A stretch of 64,000 nt of DNA from Amycolatopsis xylanica (GCF_900107045.1 NZ_FNON01000003.1:496001-560000); one strand, 5' to 3'. Positions 46,773-55,465 are shown, counted from the first letter of the stretch. Numbers and translations are program-made. Notes: a model not told the origin generated them from the sequence alone.

Positions 46773-47189
46773 ATGCCGAAGGTTTCGTGGAACAGCGCCA
46801 CGCAGGTCGAGGAACTCGGCCCCGTGAGGGACCGCTACGAGGTCCTCGAGGGTTATTCCGCCAACTTCACCATTTTCGACGAGGACATCGACGCGACCAA
46901 GCTGCTCAAGGGCTTGCCCCAGGACCAGTGTCAGTGCCCGCACTGGGGCTACGTCATCAAGGGCCGGATGACCGTGCTGACCGCCGACGGCGAAGAGGTC
47001 TACGAAGCGGGTGACGCGTTCTACACCCCCGCCGGCCACGCTCCGTCGCAGCACCAGGCAGGCACCGAGGTCATCATGTTCAGCCCCGAGGCCGAGCTGA
47101 ACAAGACCAGCAAGGCCGTCGCCGCCAACGCGGAAGAAGAAGGCCTGCACGTGCTGAAGACGGAACGCCAGCCCGGCGCCGACGACTAG
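46773..47189 (+). CDS. Cupin-domain protein
   Basis: A 138-residue single cupin. Motif 1 reads CPHWGYVIKGRMTVLTADGE and motif 2 AGDAFYTPAGHAPSQHQAG, with His residues that could bind a metal. Cysteines in DQCQCPHWG precede motif 1. It starts at 46773, 59 bp after the HFCD gene, and is followed by the flavin oxidoreductase. It could be a tailoring enzyme (epimerase or dioxygenase-like) or a small-molecule-binding protein; nothing in sequence decides. Confidence 0.85.
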   Translation: MPKVSWNSATQVEELGPVRDRYEVLEGYSANFTIFDEDIDATKLLKGLPQDQCQCPHWGYVIKGRMTVLTADGEEVYEAGDAFYTPAGHAPSQHQAGTEVIMFSPEAELNKTSKAVAANAEEEGLHVLKTERQPGADD

Positions 47190-47214
47190 CCGTCCCCATT
47201 TCGAGGAGACCCCA

Positions 47215-48147
47215 GTGTTTGACGTGATCGTCATCGGCGGGGGGCCGGCCGGTCTCTCAGCTGCTCTCACTCTCGGCCGCGCGCTCCGGCGCGCGCTGTT
47301 GATCGACTCCGGTGAGTACCGCAACGAGCGGGCTTCCAACATGCACAACTTCGTCACGCGCGACGGCACGCCTCCCCCGGAGTTCCGTGCCATCGCCCGC
47401 GACGAGCTCAAGCAGTACCCGACCGTCGAGACCCGCAGCGTGAGCGTCGAAGACGCCAAGCAGGTCGACGGCGGGTTCGAGCTGACGCTGGGCGACGGTT
47501 CGGCCGTCCAGACACGGCGCCTGATCTTCGCGACAGGCCTGCAGGACGACCTGCCCCAGATCGAAGGTTTCGCGGACCTGTGGGGCCGCAGCATCTTCCA
47601 CTGCCCGTACTGCCACGGCTACGAGGACGCCCGCGACAAGCCGATCGCGGTGCTGTTCAACGACCCGATCATGATCGAGCTCGCGCTGCACCTGCGCCGG
47701 TTCAGCACCGACGTGGTGCTGCTCGCCGACGGCCGAGGCGACGAGATCGACGAGACGGCCCGCGGCAGGCTCGCCGACGCCGACCTCCCGGTCCGCGAGG
47801 AGAAGATCGCCCGCCTCGACGCCGTCGACGAGCGGCTGGACCGGATCGTCTTCGAGTCGGGCGAACCACTCGCCCGTACCGGCATCTTCGCCGTCGGCAA
47901 GTACCTGCAGCGGTCCAAGCTGCCGGAACAGCTGGGCTGCAAGATGACCCCGGACGGCTGTGTGGAGATCGACGACTTCCAGGTGACCAGCGTCCCCGGC
48001 GTCTACGCGGCAGGCGACATGGCACACCGGCCGACGCTGCCGATGGCGATGCCGTTCGTCACCAACGCGGTGTCCAGCGGCATGATGGCGGGCATCGCGT
48101 CCGACAAGAACCTGGTCTTCACCGACACCGCTCCGCGTTCCGCGTAG
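47215..48147 (+). CDS. Thioredoxin-reductase-like FAD oxidoreductase with CPYC site
   Basis: A 310-residue flavoprotein. FAD-binding VIGGGPAGLSAALTLGRALR at the N-terminus, redox pair Cys130/Cys133 in FHCPYCHGYE, and C-terminal FAD motif VTSVPGVYAAGDMAHRP. The second dinucleotide loop expected for NADPH is degenerate (IAVLFNDPIMIELALHL, no GxGxxA). That pattern is also seen in dithiol oxidases of the GliT/HlmI type, which use oxygen. In this locus it may act on a thiol or thioamide; inference. GTG start with GAGGAG upstream. Confidence 0.88.
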   Translation: MFDVIVIGGGPAGLSAALTLGRALRRALLIDSGEYRNERASNMHNFVTRDGTPPPEFRAIARDELKQYPTVETRSVSVEDAKQVDGGFELTLGDGSAVQTRRLIFATGLQDDLPQIEGFADLWGRSIFHCPYCHGYEDARDKPIAVLFNDPIMIELALHLRRFSTDVVLLADGRGDEIDETARGRLADADLPVREEKIARLDAVDERLDRIVFESGEPLARTGIFAVGKYLQRSKLPEQLGCKMTPDGCVEIDDFQVTSVPGVYAAGDMAHRPTLPMAMPFVTNAVSSGMMAGIASDKNLVFTDTAPRSA

Positions 48148-48220
48148 CACCAGCCAGGAAACCCGGGTTGACCGTTCACTGTGGACGGTCGGCCCGGGTT
48201 CCGTCGTTTCGGAGGTTTCC

Positions 48221-48928
48221 ATGAACTTGCCCGAGGTGGTATCCCGGGAAGAATGGCTCGACGCCAGGAGGAAGTTCCTCGAGGAGGAAAAGGCCTTCAC
48301 GCGCGCCAGGGACGAGCTGAACGCCAACCGCCGCAGGCTGCCGATGGTACGCATCGAGAAGGACTACGTGTTCCACGGTCCTGACGGTGATCTGGGCCTG
48401 CCCGAGCTGTTCGACGGACGGCGCCAGCTGATCGTGTACCACTTCATGTTCCACCCGGACTGGGACGCGGGCTGCCGCGGCTGCTCGAAGGTCACCGACC
48501 ACATTGGACACCTCGCGCACCTGCACGCGCGTGACACGAACCTGGTGCTGGTGTCGCGGGCGCCGTTCGCGAAACTCGCTGCTTTCAAGGAGCGGATGGG
48601 CTGGACCGTGCCGTGGTTCTCTTCGCACGGTGGTGACTTCAACTACGACTTCCATGTGACGCTGGACGAGTCCGTGAAGCCGGTCGAGTACAACTACCGG
48701 CGTTCGCCTGAGATCAGCGGGGACCGGTCTGGGCTGAGCGTGTTCCTGCGTGACGGGGAGGACGTCTTTCACACGTACTCGACTTATGCGCGTGGTACGG
48801 ATTTGCTGACGAGCACGTCAAACTATCTCGATCTGACTCCGCTGGGCAGGCAAGAGCACTGGGAGCTGCCTGCTGGGCGGAGTAACTCCGGGCCTGGGGA
48901 ATGGTGGCGGCTGCACGACGAGTACTAG
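48221..48928 (+). CDS. DUF899 thioredoxin-fold protein (paralogue 1)
   Basis: A 235-residue protein of the DUF899 family, a thioredoxin/AhpC-like fold. Redox-type CxxC at 85-88 (AGCRGCSK), plus RLPMVRIEKDYVFHGPDG and YHTYSTYARGTDLL-type C-terminal segment (here FHTYSTYARGTDLLTS). A close paralogue with the same cysteine positions is at 61779-62486. It ends the tailoring operon that begins with HFCD. The function is unknown; sulfur or thiol chemistry is suggested by context. Confidence 0.88.
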   Translation: MNLPEVVSREEWLDARRKFLEEEKAFTRARDELNANRRRLPMVRIEKDYVFHGPDGDLGLPELFDGRRQLIVYHFMFHPDWDAGCRGCSKVTDHIGHLAHLHARDTNLVLVSRAPFAKLAAFKERMGWTVPWFSSHGGDFNYDFHVTLDESVKPVEYNYRRSPEISGDRSGLSVFLRDGEDVFHTYSTYARGTDLLTSTSNYLDLTPLGRQEHWELPAGRSNSGPGEWWRLHDEY

Positions 48929-48982
48929 GGTTCGCGCGCTCTTGCGGGTGGCTGTTGGTCTTGGTGCGTCCCGTCCCGGGCT

Positions 48983-49218
48983 GTATGAAGGCTCCCCTCA
49001 TCCAGCCCGACTTGTATGAAGGCTCCCCTCATCCAGCCCGACTTGTATGAAGGCTCCCCTCATCCAGCCTGGTTGTATGAAGGCTCCCTTCATCCGCCTA
49101 CACGTGATGAAGGCTCCCCTCATACGGCCGGACTTGGATGAGGGGAGCCTTCATACAGGTCGGCTTGGGTGAGGGCCTCCCTCACCCAGCCACTCGGGTC
49201 AGGGCCTCCCTCACCCAA
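48983..49218. repeat. Tandem array of eight family D palindromes
   Basis: Units start near 48983, 49014, 49045, 49075 and 49104 (ATGAAGGCTCCCCTCAT or the CCCTTCAT variant), then an inverted copy near 49136 and two GTGAGGGCCTCCCTCAC-type units near 49168 and 49197. Spacing is about 30-31 bp. The linkers (CCAGCCCGACTTGT) are themselves similar. It fills the first part of the 648-bp gap between the two biosynthetic blocks. Confidence 0.88.
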
Positions 49219-49336
49219 GCCGGACCACGCCCACAGCCCCGCCGCAGCAAGTGGTCGTGAGTGTTGCGGCTGGTTATTGAGGGGCAGGCCGGATATGGCG
49301 TGTACCGAGGCTGGCCGGTGGATTTCCTTGGCCGAG

Positions 49337-49423
49337 TCCGAGGTGGTTGCGCAGCGAAGCGAGGGTGCCCTTGAGTGCGTAGTAAGCACTCGGGGGTCCC
49401 CTCGCTGCACGACCAAACTCGGA
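49337..49423. repeat. Long imperfect palindrome
   Basis: Outer arms TCCGAG/CTCGGA, middle arms GCAGCG/CGCTGC and inner GAGTGC/GCACTC make a nested imperfect dyad of 87 bp. No coding sequence is credible here. Confidence 0.6.
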
Positions 49424-49437
49424 TCAGGGCACCACCC

Positions 49438-49488
49438 GCGCGAGTGGTACCTCTGCTGCATCCAACGGAGCAGAAGTACCACTCGCGC
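49438..49488. repeat. Palindrome with GCGCGAGTGGTAC arms
   Basis: A 13-bp perfect outer stem (49438-49450 with 49476-49488) and an inner partly matched stem CTCTGCT/AGCAGAAG. Related in the GAGTGGTA word to family A. Confidence 0.75.
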
Positions 49489-49524
49489 AAGCCTTGTCAG
49501 GCTGGAGCCCCCGCCCCACCAGGT

Positions 49525-49576
49525 GGGGTCGTGAGTGTTTAGGCCGGTTAGAACCGGCCGCAACACTCACGACCCC
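49525..49576. terminator. Family A hairpin at the end of the decarboxylase gene
   Basis: GGGGTCGTGAGTGTT arm with its complement and the central GCCGGTTAGAACCGGC. It abuts the stop codon of the minus-strand decarboxylase gene and may terminate its transcript. Confidence 0.75.
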
Positions 49577-50551
49577 TTAGGCCACACCGCTGTCGGGCAG
49601 GTCCAGCCACCACTGGCTCGCACGCGCCCACTCGATCGTCTTGATCAGGCCATCGCGCAAGGTCGTCTCACACGTCCAGCCGAGCACCTCGCGCGCCTTG
49701 GTCGCGTCGGGGACGCGCCGGGACAGGTCCTCGTACGCCGGGCCGACGCGGACGGCCGTGTCGACCTCGGTGCGCGGCTCCGGGGCGCCGGTGAGCTCGG
49801 CGATCAGCCGGACGACCTCGCCGACCGTCGTCTCGGTCATCGAGCCGATGTTGAACGACTCGCCCGCGGCGGCCGGGTGGGTCGCGGCGAGGATCGTGCC
49901 GTCGATCGCGTCGTCGATGTAGGTGAAGCAGCGGGTCTGGACGCCGCGGTCGTAGACGACCATCGGCTGCCGGTTGAGCGCGCGGTGCACCGAACGGCTC
50001 ACGATGTACGCGGGGCGCTGGCGCGGGCCGAAGACGTTGAAATACCTGATGATCCGGGCGTCGAGCCCATGATGAGCGGCGAACGCGAACGTCAGGTGCT
50101 CGGCCAGCGCCTTCGAGGTCGAGTACGACCAGCGAGCGGCCGACGTGGCGCCCAGCACGCGGTCGCTGTCCTCGCGCCACGGCACCGCGGGGTTCTTGCC
50201 GAACACCTCGCTGGTGCTGCTGAGCACCACGCGCGCGCCCGCGCGATGCGCGAGCTCGAGCACGTTGCGGGTGCCGAGGAAGTTGACGTCGACCACGTCG
50301 AGCGGGCTCGACAGGTACTTGTCGACGCCGACCACGGCGGCCAGGTGGTAGACGACCTCGGTGCCCGTGCCGAGCGCGCCGGCGAGGTCGGGCAGGTTCC
50401 GGATGTCGCCCGTGACGTAGCGGACGCCTTCGACCGGGTGCGCTGGCGCGAGACCGTCGAACACGGTGACCTCGTCGCCGCGCGCGACCAGCCGCTCCAC
50501 GAGATGGCTGCCGACGAACCCGCAGCCGCCGGTGACCACGGCGCGGCTCAT
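49577..50551 (-). CDS. Nucleotide-sugar decarboxylase/epimerase of the ArnA/UXS type
   Basis: A 324-residue extended SDR. NAD loop GGCGFVGSHL; catalytic Tyr143-x3-Lys147 in WSYSTSKALAEH. The active-site loop is SSTSEVFGKNP with Thr113-Ser114-Glu115. A Glu after Thr-Ser marks UDP-glucuronate decarboxylases such as ArnA and UXS, where it takes part in decarboxylation, whereas 4-epimerases usually lack it. Coupled by a 4-bp overlap to a nucleotide-sugar 6-dehydrogenase that would make its uronic-acid substrate. Product expected: an NDP-4-keto-pentose or NDP-xylose. A plain 4-epimerase remains possible. Confidence 0.83.
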   Translation of the reverse strand: MSRAVVTGGCGFVGSHLVERLVARGDEVTVFDGLAPAHPVEGVRYVTGDIRNLPDLAGALGTGTEVVYHLAAVVGVDKYLSSPLDVVDVNFLGTRNVLELAHRAGARVVLSSTSEVFGKNPAVPWREDSDRVLGATSAARWSYSTSKALAEHLTFAFAAHHGLDARIIRYFNVFGPRQRPAYIVSRSVHRALNRQPMVVYDRGVQTRCFTYIDDAIDGTILAATHPAAAGESFNIGSMTETTVGEVVRLIAELTGAPEPRTEVDTAVRVGPAYEDLSRRVPDATKAREVLGWTCETTLRDGLIKTIEWARASQWWLDLPDSGVA

Positions 50552-51894
50552 CGGCCGATCCCGCGGTACGCGTAGCCCAGCGACCTCAGCTCGGCGATCT
50601 TTTCCTTGCTGTAGTAGGCACGACCGTCGAGCACGAGGCAGCCGCCGGCCACCGGCAGCGCCGCGAAGTCGATGCCTTCGAACTCCCGATGCAGCGCGAG
50701 CACGGCGATGCAGTCCACGCCGTCGACGGCCTCCTCGAGGCTCGGCGAGAGCCCGATGCCGTACATCTGCTCGACGCGCTCGGGATCGACCAGCGGGTCG
50801 TACAACCGGACCTGGGCGCCCGCCTTCGCCAGCGTCTCGGCGACGCCCTGGGTCGGGGTCGCGCGCAGGTCGCCGGTGTTGTTCTTGAAGGCCAGCCCGA
50901 GCACGGCGACCTTGGCCGACGCCGGGTCCTTGCCGAGGGTCACCAGCTCGTCGACGATCACCTGGGCGGTGTACTCCGGCATGCCCGAGTTGACCTCGCG
51001 CCCGGTCACCGCCGTCCTGATGTCCACCCCGAGCCGGTCGGCCGAGCGCCAGACCATCCACGGGTCCTTGGTCAGGCACGAGCCGCCGACGCCGACGCTC
51101 GGGAGCAGGACGTTGACGTTGCCGGCGCCCTTGGGGATCGTGTTGGTCGCGCTGATCACGTCGAGCACGTCGACGCCGTAGAGCGAGCAGAACTTGGCGA
51201 GCTCGTTGGCGAGTGCGATGTTGACGTCGATCCACCAGTTGCTCGCCAGCTTGACGATCTCCGCCGACTCCAGCGAGTCGTGCGGGATCACCTCGACGCC
51301 CAGCGCGCCGCGCCAGAACGCGGCCGCGGCCGCGGCGCTCTCCGCGCCGAGCCCGCCGACGACGATCGGGAACGTCCGCAGCTCGCGCAGCGCGGTGCCC
51401 TCGGCGAGCCGTTCCGGGGTGTACGCGAGCCCGAAGTCGACCTCGCCGATCAGCCCGCTCTCCTCCAGCAGCGGCAGCACGATTTCGCGGGTGGTGCCGG
51501 GCGGGACCGTGCTCTTGAGCACGATCAGCTGGCCCTTGCGCAGGTGACGGCTGAGCTCGGCGCACGCGGCGCGCAGCTGCTCGTCGGCGAGCGAGCCGTC
51601 TTCGAGCACCGGGGTGCCGACGCTGATCAGCACGACGTCGGCGTCCGCGAGGCCGGCCGGGTCGGTGCTCACCCGCAGCGTGCCCGCGCCGAGGCCGTCG
51701 AAGATCAGTTTCGCCAGCCCCTCCTCCTGGAACCGGCAATGCCCCCTGGCCAGCTCCTCCGGCAACCGGGGATCGGTGTCGACGGCGAGCACGTCGAAGC
51801 CGCGATCCGCCAGCGTCGCGGCGATGCACGAGCCGACATAGCCGAAGCCGATGACCGCCACCGAAAGTTTTTCGCGGCCGGACAGAAAACGCAT
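50548..51894 (-). CDS. UDP-glucose/nucleotide-sugar 6-dehydrogenase
   Basis: A 448-residue enzyme. NAD loop VAVIGFGYVGSCIAATLADR, central TPERLAEG and the catalytic cysteine in VGVGGSCLTKDPW. It oxidises C6 of NDP-glucose (or a related sugar) to the uronic acid. I prefer the ATG at 51894 (MRFLSGREKL) with GGGG just upstream, over a TTG four codons earlier. It pairs with the decarboxylase that follows, together giving a pentose branch of nucleotide-sugar metabolism. Confidence 0.92.
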   Translation of the reverse strand: MRFLSGREKLSVAVIGFGYVGSCIAATLADRGFDVLAVDTDPRLPEELARGHCRFQEEGLAKLIFDGLGAGTLRVSTDPAGLADADVVLISVGTPVLEDGSLADEQLRAACAELSRHLRKGQLIVLKSTVPPGTTREIVLPLLEESGLIGEVDFGLAYTPERLAEGTALRELRTFPIVVGGLGAESAAAAAAFWRGALGVEVIPHDSLESAEIVKLASNWWIDVNIALANELAKFCSLYGVDVLDVISATNTIPKGAGNVNVLLPSVGVGGSCLTKDPWMVWRSADRLGVDIRTAVTGREVNSGMPEYTAQVIVDELVTLGKDPASAKVAVLGLAFKNNTGDLRATPTQGVAETLAKAGAQVRLYDPLVDPERVEQMYGIGLSPSLEEAVDGVDCIAVLALHREFEGIDFAALPVAGGCLVLDGRAYYSKEKIAELRSLGYAYRGIGR

Positions 51895-51977
51895 GTGCGT
51901 CCCCAATCGATAGTGTCCGTTTCGATACTGGTGCGGTCGGCGGCGCCGCCGCTTCTTGTGCCTTGCCTGGCTCGGCG

Positions 51978-52691
51978 TCAGCGGCGGGTTCCGACGAAGA
52001 GCCCGCGCCCGAGCGGGCCGCCTTCGACGTATTCGGCGTCGATTCCGGCCTGTGCGAACGCCTTTTCATAGCGTGCCTGCTCGAACAGCGAGAGCAGGCC
52101 GACCTCGGTCACGTGCCGGAGCCCGCGTTCGGCGTCCGCGATGGCCATGTGGACGGTGATCTTCGTGGCGTCGCCCTCCCTGACCGAATGGGAGAGCCGG
52201 ACCATCTTGCGTCCGTCTACTTCGGACACTCCACTCGCGACATAACCGTCGATGAAGTTCTCGGGGAACCACCATGGCTCCACCACCAGCGTGCCACCGG
52301 TGACGAGGTGCTCGGCGAAGCAGCGCGCGGTCGCGTCGAGGCCGTCCGGCCCGCCGACGTGGCCGATCGAGCTGAACATGCACGTGACGGCGTCGAACTT
52401 CCGGCCGAGGTGGAAGTCGCGCATATCTCCTTGGTGCAGCGTGAGTTCCGGGTAGTGCACCCGGCCGAACTTGACCATGCCCTCGGACAGTTCGACGCCC
52501 TCGCTGTGCGCGAAGAGCTGGTTGAACCGCCGCAGATGCGCGCCGGTGCCGCAGGCGACGTCGAGCAGCGAGTCGGCGCCCGGCGTCCGTTCGCGGATCA
52601 GCCGGGTGATGTCTTCAGCCTCGGCCGCGTAATCCTTGCCCTGGCCTTCGTAATAGGACACATAGACTTCGGAGAATTCGTCACCGTACAT
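51978..52691 (-). CDS. DesVI-like nucleotide-sugar N-methyltransferase, copy 1
   Basis: A 237-residue SAM methyltransferase. Motif I LLDVACGTGAHLRRF, substrate segments HQGDMRDFHLGRKFDAVTCM, VVEPWWFPENFIDGY and the C-terminal AEYVEGGPLGRGLFVG match the DesVI/TylM1 family, which N,N-dimethylates a 3-amino-deoxyhexose. It starts at the ATG at 52691 (MYGDEFSEVY), as other members do; a GTG at 52706 has a better ribosome site. Divergent from the DesI-like aminotransferase. A second copy is at 57796. Confidence 0.9.
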   Translation of the reverse strand: MYGDEFSEVYVSYYEGQGKDYAAEAEDITRLIRERTPGADSLLDVACGTGAHLRRFNQLFAHSEGVELSEGMVKFGRVHYPELTLHQGDMRDFHLGRKFDAVTCMFSSIGHVGGPDGLDATARCFAEHLVTGGTLVVEPWWFPENFIDGYVASGVSEVDGRKMVRLSHSVREGDATKITVHMAIADAERGLRHVTEVGLLSLFEQARYEKAFAQAGIDAEYVEGGPLGRGLFVGTRR

Positions 52692-52787
52692 GATATCGAT
52701 CGTCACATCGGCGCCCCGGCGGCACATCTCGCGGCATGCTCAGTCCGCGCAACCTCAGAGATGCGGCATGATTCGCGCGCGCGGACC

Positions 52788-53993
52788 ATGGCAAGCGTGA
52801 AACACGACCTCGACGACCTGGCCCTGTTCGGCGGGCGGAAGGCGTTCCTGACGCCGTTGCACACCAACCGCCCCAACCTGATCGATCGAGCGCGCCTGTT
52901 CGACAGGCTGAATTGGGCGCTGGACAACCAGTGGCTGTCCAACGGCGGCCCGCTGGTGCTGGAGTTCGAGGACCGGGTCGCCGAGATCGCCGGCGTCTCG
53001 CACTGCGTCGCCACCTGCAACGCCACGGTCGCGCTGCAGCTGCTGGTGCACGCCGCCGGGCTGACCGGCGAGGTGATCATGCCGTCGCTGACCTTCGCCG
53101 CCACCGCGCACGCCGTGCGCTGGCTCGGCCTGGAGCCGGTGTTCTGCGACATCGACCCGGCGACCAGCTGCCTCGACCCGAAGCTGGTGGCCGCGGCGAT
53201 CACGCCGCGCACGTCGGCGATCTTCGGCGTGCACCTCTGGGGCAGGCCGTGCGCGGTCGACGAGCTGGAGAAAGTGGCCGCGGACAACGGGATCCCGGTG
53301 TTCTTCGACGCCGCGCACGCGATCGGCTGCACCACCGAGGGCAGGCTGATCGGCGGTTTCGGCGCGGCGGAGGTGTTCAGCTTCCACGCCACGAAGGTGA
53401 CGGGCGCGTTCGAGGGCGGCGCCGTCGTCACCAATGATCCCGAGCTGGCCGACCGGGTGCGCGCGCTGCACAACTTCGGCAAGGGGCTGAAGACCGTCGT
53501 CGACGCGGGCGGCACCAACGGGAAGATGAGCGAGGCCGCCGCGGCCATGGGCCTGACGTCACTCGACGCCTTTCCCGACACCGTGCGGCACAACAGGTCC
53601 AATTACGATCTTTATCTCGCCGAACTCGGCCCGATCGACGGCCTGAGCTTTTTCACTCATGACACCGAAGAAAGCAACAACTTTCAGTACGTGATCATGA
53701 ACGTCGACGAACGGGTCACTGGAATTTCGCGTGATCTGCTGCTCGAATTGCTCAAGGCCGAGAACGCGATCGCGCTCACCCCGATCGGCTCGCCCGCCTG
53801 CCATCAGCTGGAGCCGTACCGCTCGCGCGGGCCGGTGCACCTGCCACACACCGAGGCGATGGTGGCCAGGGTGATCGCGCTGCCGAGCGGTTCGTCGGTG
53901 TCCCGTGAAGAGATCAGGCGCGTCTGCGCGCTCATCCGGTTCGCGGTCGCGCACGGCGCCGCAGTGACCTCCCGACGGAAGGACACCCCATGA
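52788..53993 (+). CDS. DesI-like NDP-4-keto-sugar 4-aminotransferase
   Basis: A 401-residue DegT/DnrJ/EryC1 aminotransferase. PLP lysine Lys203 in EVFSFHATKVTGAFEGG. NRPNLIDRARLFDRL, NQWLSNGGPLVLEFE and AGGTNGKMSEAAAAMGLTSL closely resemble DesI, the TDP-4-keto-6-deoxyglucose 4-aminotransferase of desosamine synthesis. The ATG at 52788 is chosen by comparison; a GTG lies three codons on. It is coupled by 4 bp to the DesII-like gene, the same order as in desosamine clusters. Confidence 0.9.
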   Translation: MASVKHDLDDLALFGGRKAFLTPLHTNRPNLIDRARLFDRLNWALDNQWLSNGGPLVLEFEDRVAEIAGVSHCVATCNATVALQLLVHAAGLTGEVIMPSLTFAATAHAVRWLGLEPVFCDIDPATSCLDPKLVAAAITPRTSAIFGVHLWGRPCAVDELEKVAADNGIPVFFDAAHAIGCTTEGRLIGGFGAAEVFSFHATKVTGAFEGGAVVTNDPELADRVRALHNFGKGLKTVVDAGGTNGKMSEAAAAMGLTSLDAFPDTVRHNRSNYDLYLAELGPIDGLSFFTHDTEESNNFQYVIMNVDERVTGISRDLLLELLKAENAIALTPIGSPACHQLEPYRSRGPVHLPHTEAMVARVIALPSGSSVSREEIRRVCALIRFAVAHGAAVTSRRKDTP

Positions 53994-55390
53994 CCGCGTT
54001 CTGGACCGCTCCCGACCCGCGCGCCGCCCTGCGCGAGCTGCTGAGCACGGCCTACCCGCGCGCGGTCGCCGACGCGGACCTGCTGCTCTCGCTCACGCGC
54101 AAGTACGGCACCAGCCCGTTCACCACCCTCGAGACCGCCCGGCGCGAGCTGGCCGTCGACCGCGTGGTGTTCGAGCGCCTGCTCGACACGTTCGACCAGG
54201 TGCCGGAACTGCGCGCCGCGGTGGTCGCCGGCCCGGCCGGGAAGTATTGGTCGAACACCGTGCTCCCGCTGGAGAGCAAGGGAATCATCGACAACATCCT
54301 CGAGCGGCGGACGGTGACCCCGCACATCGTCGCTCTCTACCCCGGCCCGACGTGTATGTTCCGCTGCCACTTCTGCGTGCGCGTGACCGGCGCCCGGTAC
54401 GAGAACTCCTCGCTGGAGGCCGGGAACGCGATGTTCGCCTCGGTCATCGACGAGATCCCGAACGACAATCCCTACGCCATGTACGTCTCCGGCGGTCTCG
54501 AGCCGCTGACGAACCCCGGCCTTGGCGGGCTCATCGCGCGTGCGGCCGGTCGTGGATTCAAGATGGTGTTGTACACCAACGCTTTCGCGCTGACCTCGCA
54601 GACGCTCGAGCGGCAGCCCGGGCTGTGGGACCTGCACGCGATACGCACTTCGATGTACGGTCTCAACGACGAGGAGTACGAGGAGACCACCGGCAAGCGC
54701 AAGGCTTTCGGCCGGGTGAAGGCGAATCTGCTGAACTTCCAGAAGCTGCGCGCCGCACGTGAACGTCCGGTCCGGCTGGGGTTGAGCTACATCATCCTGC
54801 CGGGACGCGCGTCGCGGCTGACGCGGCTGGCCGACTTCATCGCCGAGCTGTCCGACGCGGCGCCCGATCAGCCGATCGACTTCCTCAACCTCCGCGAGGA
54901 CTACAGCGGCAGGCCCGACGGCAAGCTCCCGCCCGGCGAGCGCGCCGAGCTTCAGGACGCGCTGAACGCGTTCGCCGAGCGTGTCGCTTCGCGGATTCCG
55001 TCGCTGAACGTCGACTACGGGTACGCGCTGCACAGCATCCGCTCCGGCACCGAGGCCGAGTTGATCCGGATCAAGCCGTCGACCATGCGGCCCGGCGCGC
55101 ACATCCAGGCAGGCGTGCAGGTCGACCTCTTGGGTGACGTCTACCTCTACCGCGAGGCGGGTTTCCCGGGCCTCAAGGGGGCCGAGCGGTACATCGCGGG
55201 CCGGATCGAGCCCGGCACGACACTGGCCGACGTGGTCGCGAAGTTCGTGGCCGACGACCGCAGGATCGAGCCACGCGACGGCGACGAGTACTTCCTCGAC
55301 GGCTTCGACCAAGCGCTCACCGCCCGCCTCAACCAGCTCGAGACCGACATGGCCGACGGCTGGCACACCTCTCGGGGGTTCCTCCGCTGA
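53990..55390 (+). CDS. DesII-like radical SAM NDP-4-amino-sugar deaminase
   Basis: A 466-residue radical SAM enzyme. The cluster-binding cysteines are 122, 126 and 129 in PTCMFRCHFCVRVTGARY. SGGLEPLTNPGLG, ASMYGL-like RTSMYGLNDEEYEETTGK and RIKPSTMRPGAH are DesII hallmarks. DesII converts the 4-amino sugar made by DesI to the 3-keto-4-deoxy sugar. Similarity extends along the whole length, so the same chemistry is likely on the sugar made here, hexose or pentose. ATGA overlap with the DesI-like gene. Confidence 0.93.
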   Translation: MTAFWTAPDPRAALRELLSTAYPRAVADADLLLSLTRKYGTSPFTTLETARRELAVDRVVFERLLDTFDQVPELRAAVVAGPAGKYWSNTVLPLESKGIIDNILERRTVTPHIVALYPGPTCMFRCHFCVRVTGARYENSSLEAGNAMFASVIDEIPNDNPYAMYVSGGLEPLTNPGLGGLIARAAGRGFKMVLYTNAFALTSQTLERQPGLWDLHAIRTSMYGLNDEEYEETTGKRKAFGRVKANLLNFQKLRAARERPVRLGLSYIILPGRASRLTRLADFIAELSDAAPDQPIDFLNLREDYSGRPDGKLPPGERAELQDALNAFAERVASRIPSLNVDYGYALHSIRSGTEAELIRIKPSTMRPGAHIQAGVQVDLLGDVYLYREAGFPGLKGAERYIAGRIEPGTTLADVVAKFVADDRRIEPRDGDEYFLDGFDQALTARLNQLETDMADGWHTSRGFLR

Positions 55391-55409
55391 GCCTGGGCAT
55401 TGGGCTTTT

Positions 55410-55461
55410 GTATGAAGGCTCCCTTCATCCACGTCTGGCTGGATGAAGGGAGCCTTCATAC
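55410..55461. repeat. Family D inverted pair downstream of the DesII-like gene
   Basis: Two 21-bp arms, 55410-55430 and 55441-55461, exactly inverted with a 10-nt centre; each arm is also a self-complementary TATGAAGG...CCTTCAT unit. First of three hairpins in the 283-bp convergent spacer. Confidence 0.88.
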
Positions 55462-55465
55462 GTCC

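Noticed and set aside
48983..49218. Regularly spaced repeats resembling a CRISPR array
   Set aside because: Units are palindromes of about 17-21 bp with similar, not unique, linkers; orientation flips; no cas genes are present.
49577..52069. Apparent 830-residue fusion of dehydrogenase and decarboxylase
   Set aside because: The first part is an out-of-frame reading of the dehydrogenase; the two real genes overlap by 4 bp with separate starts.
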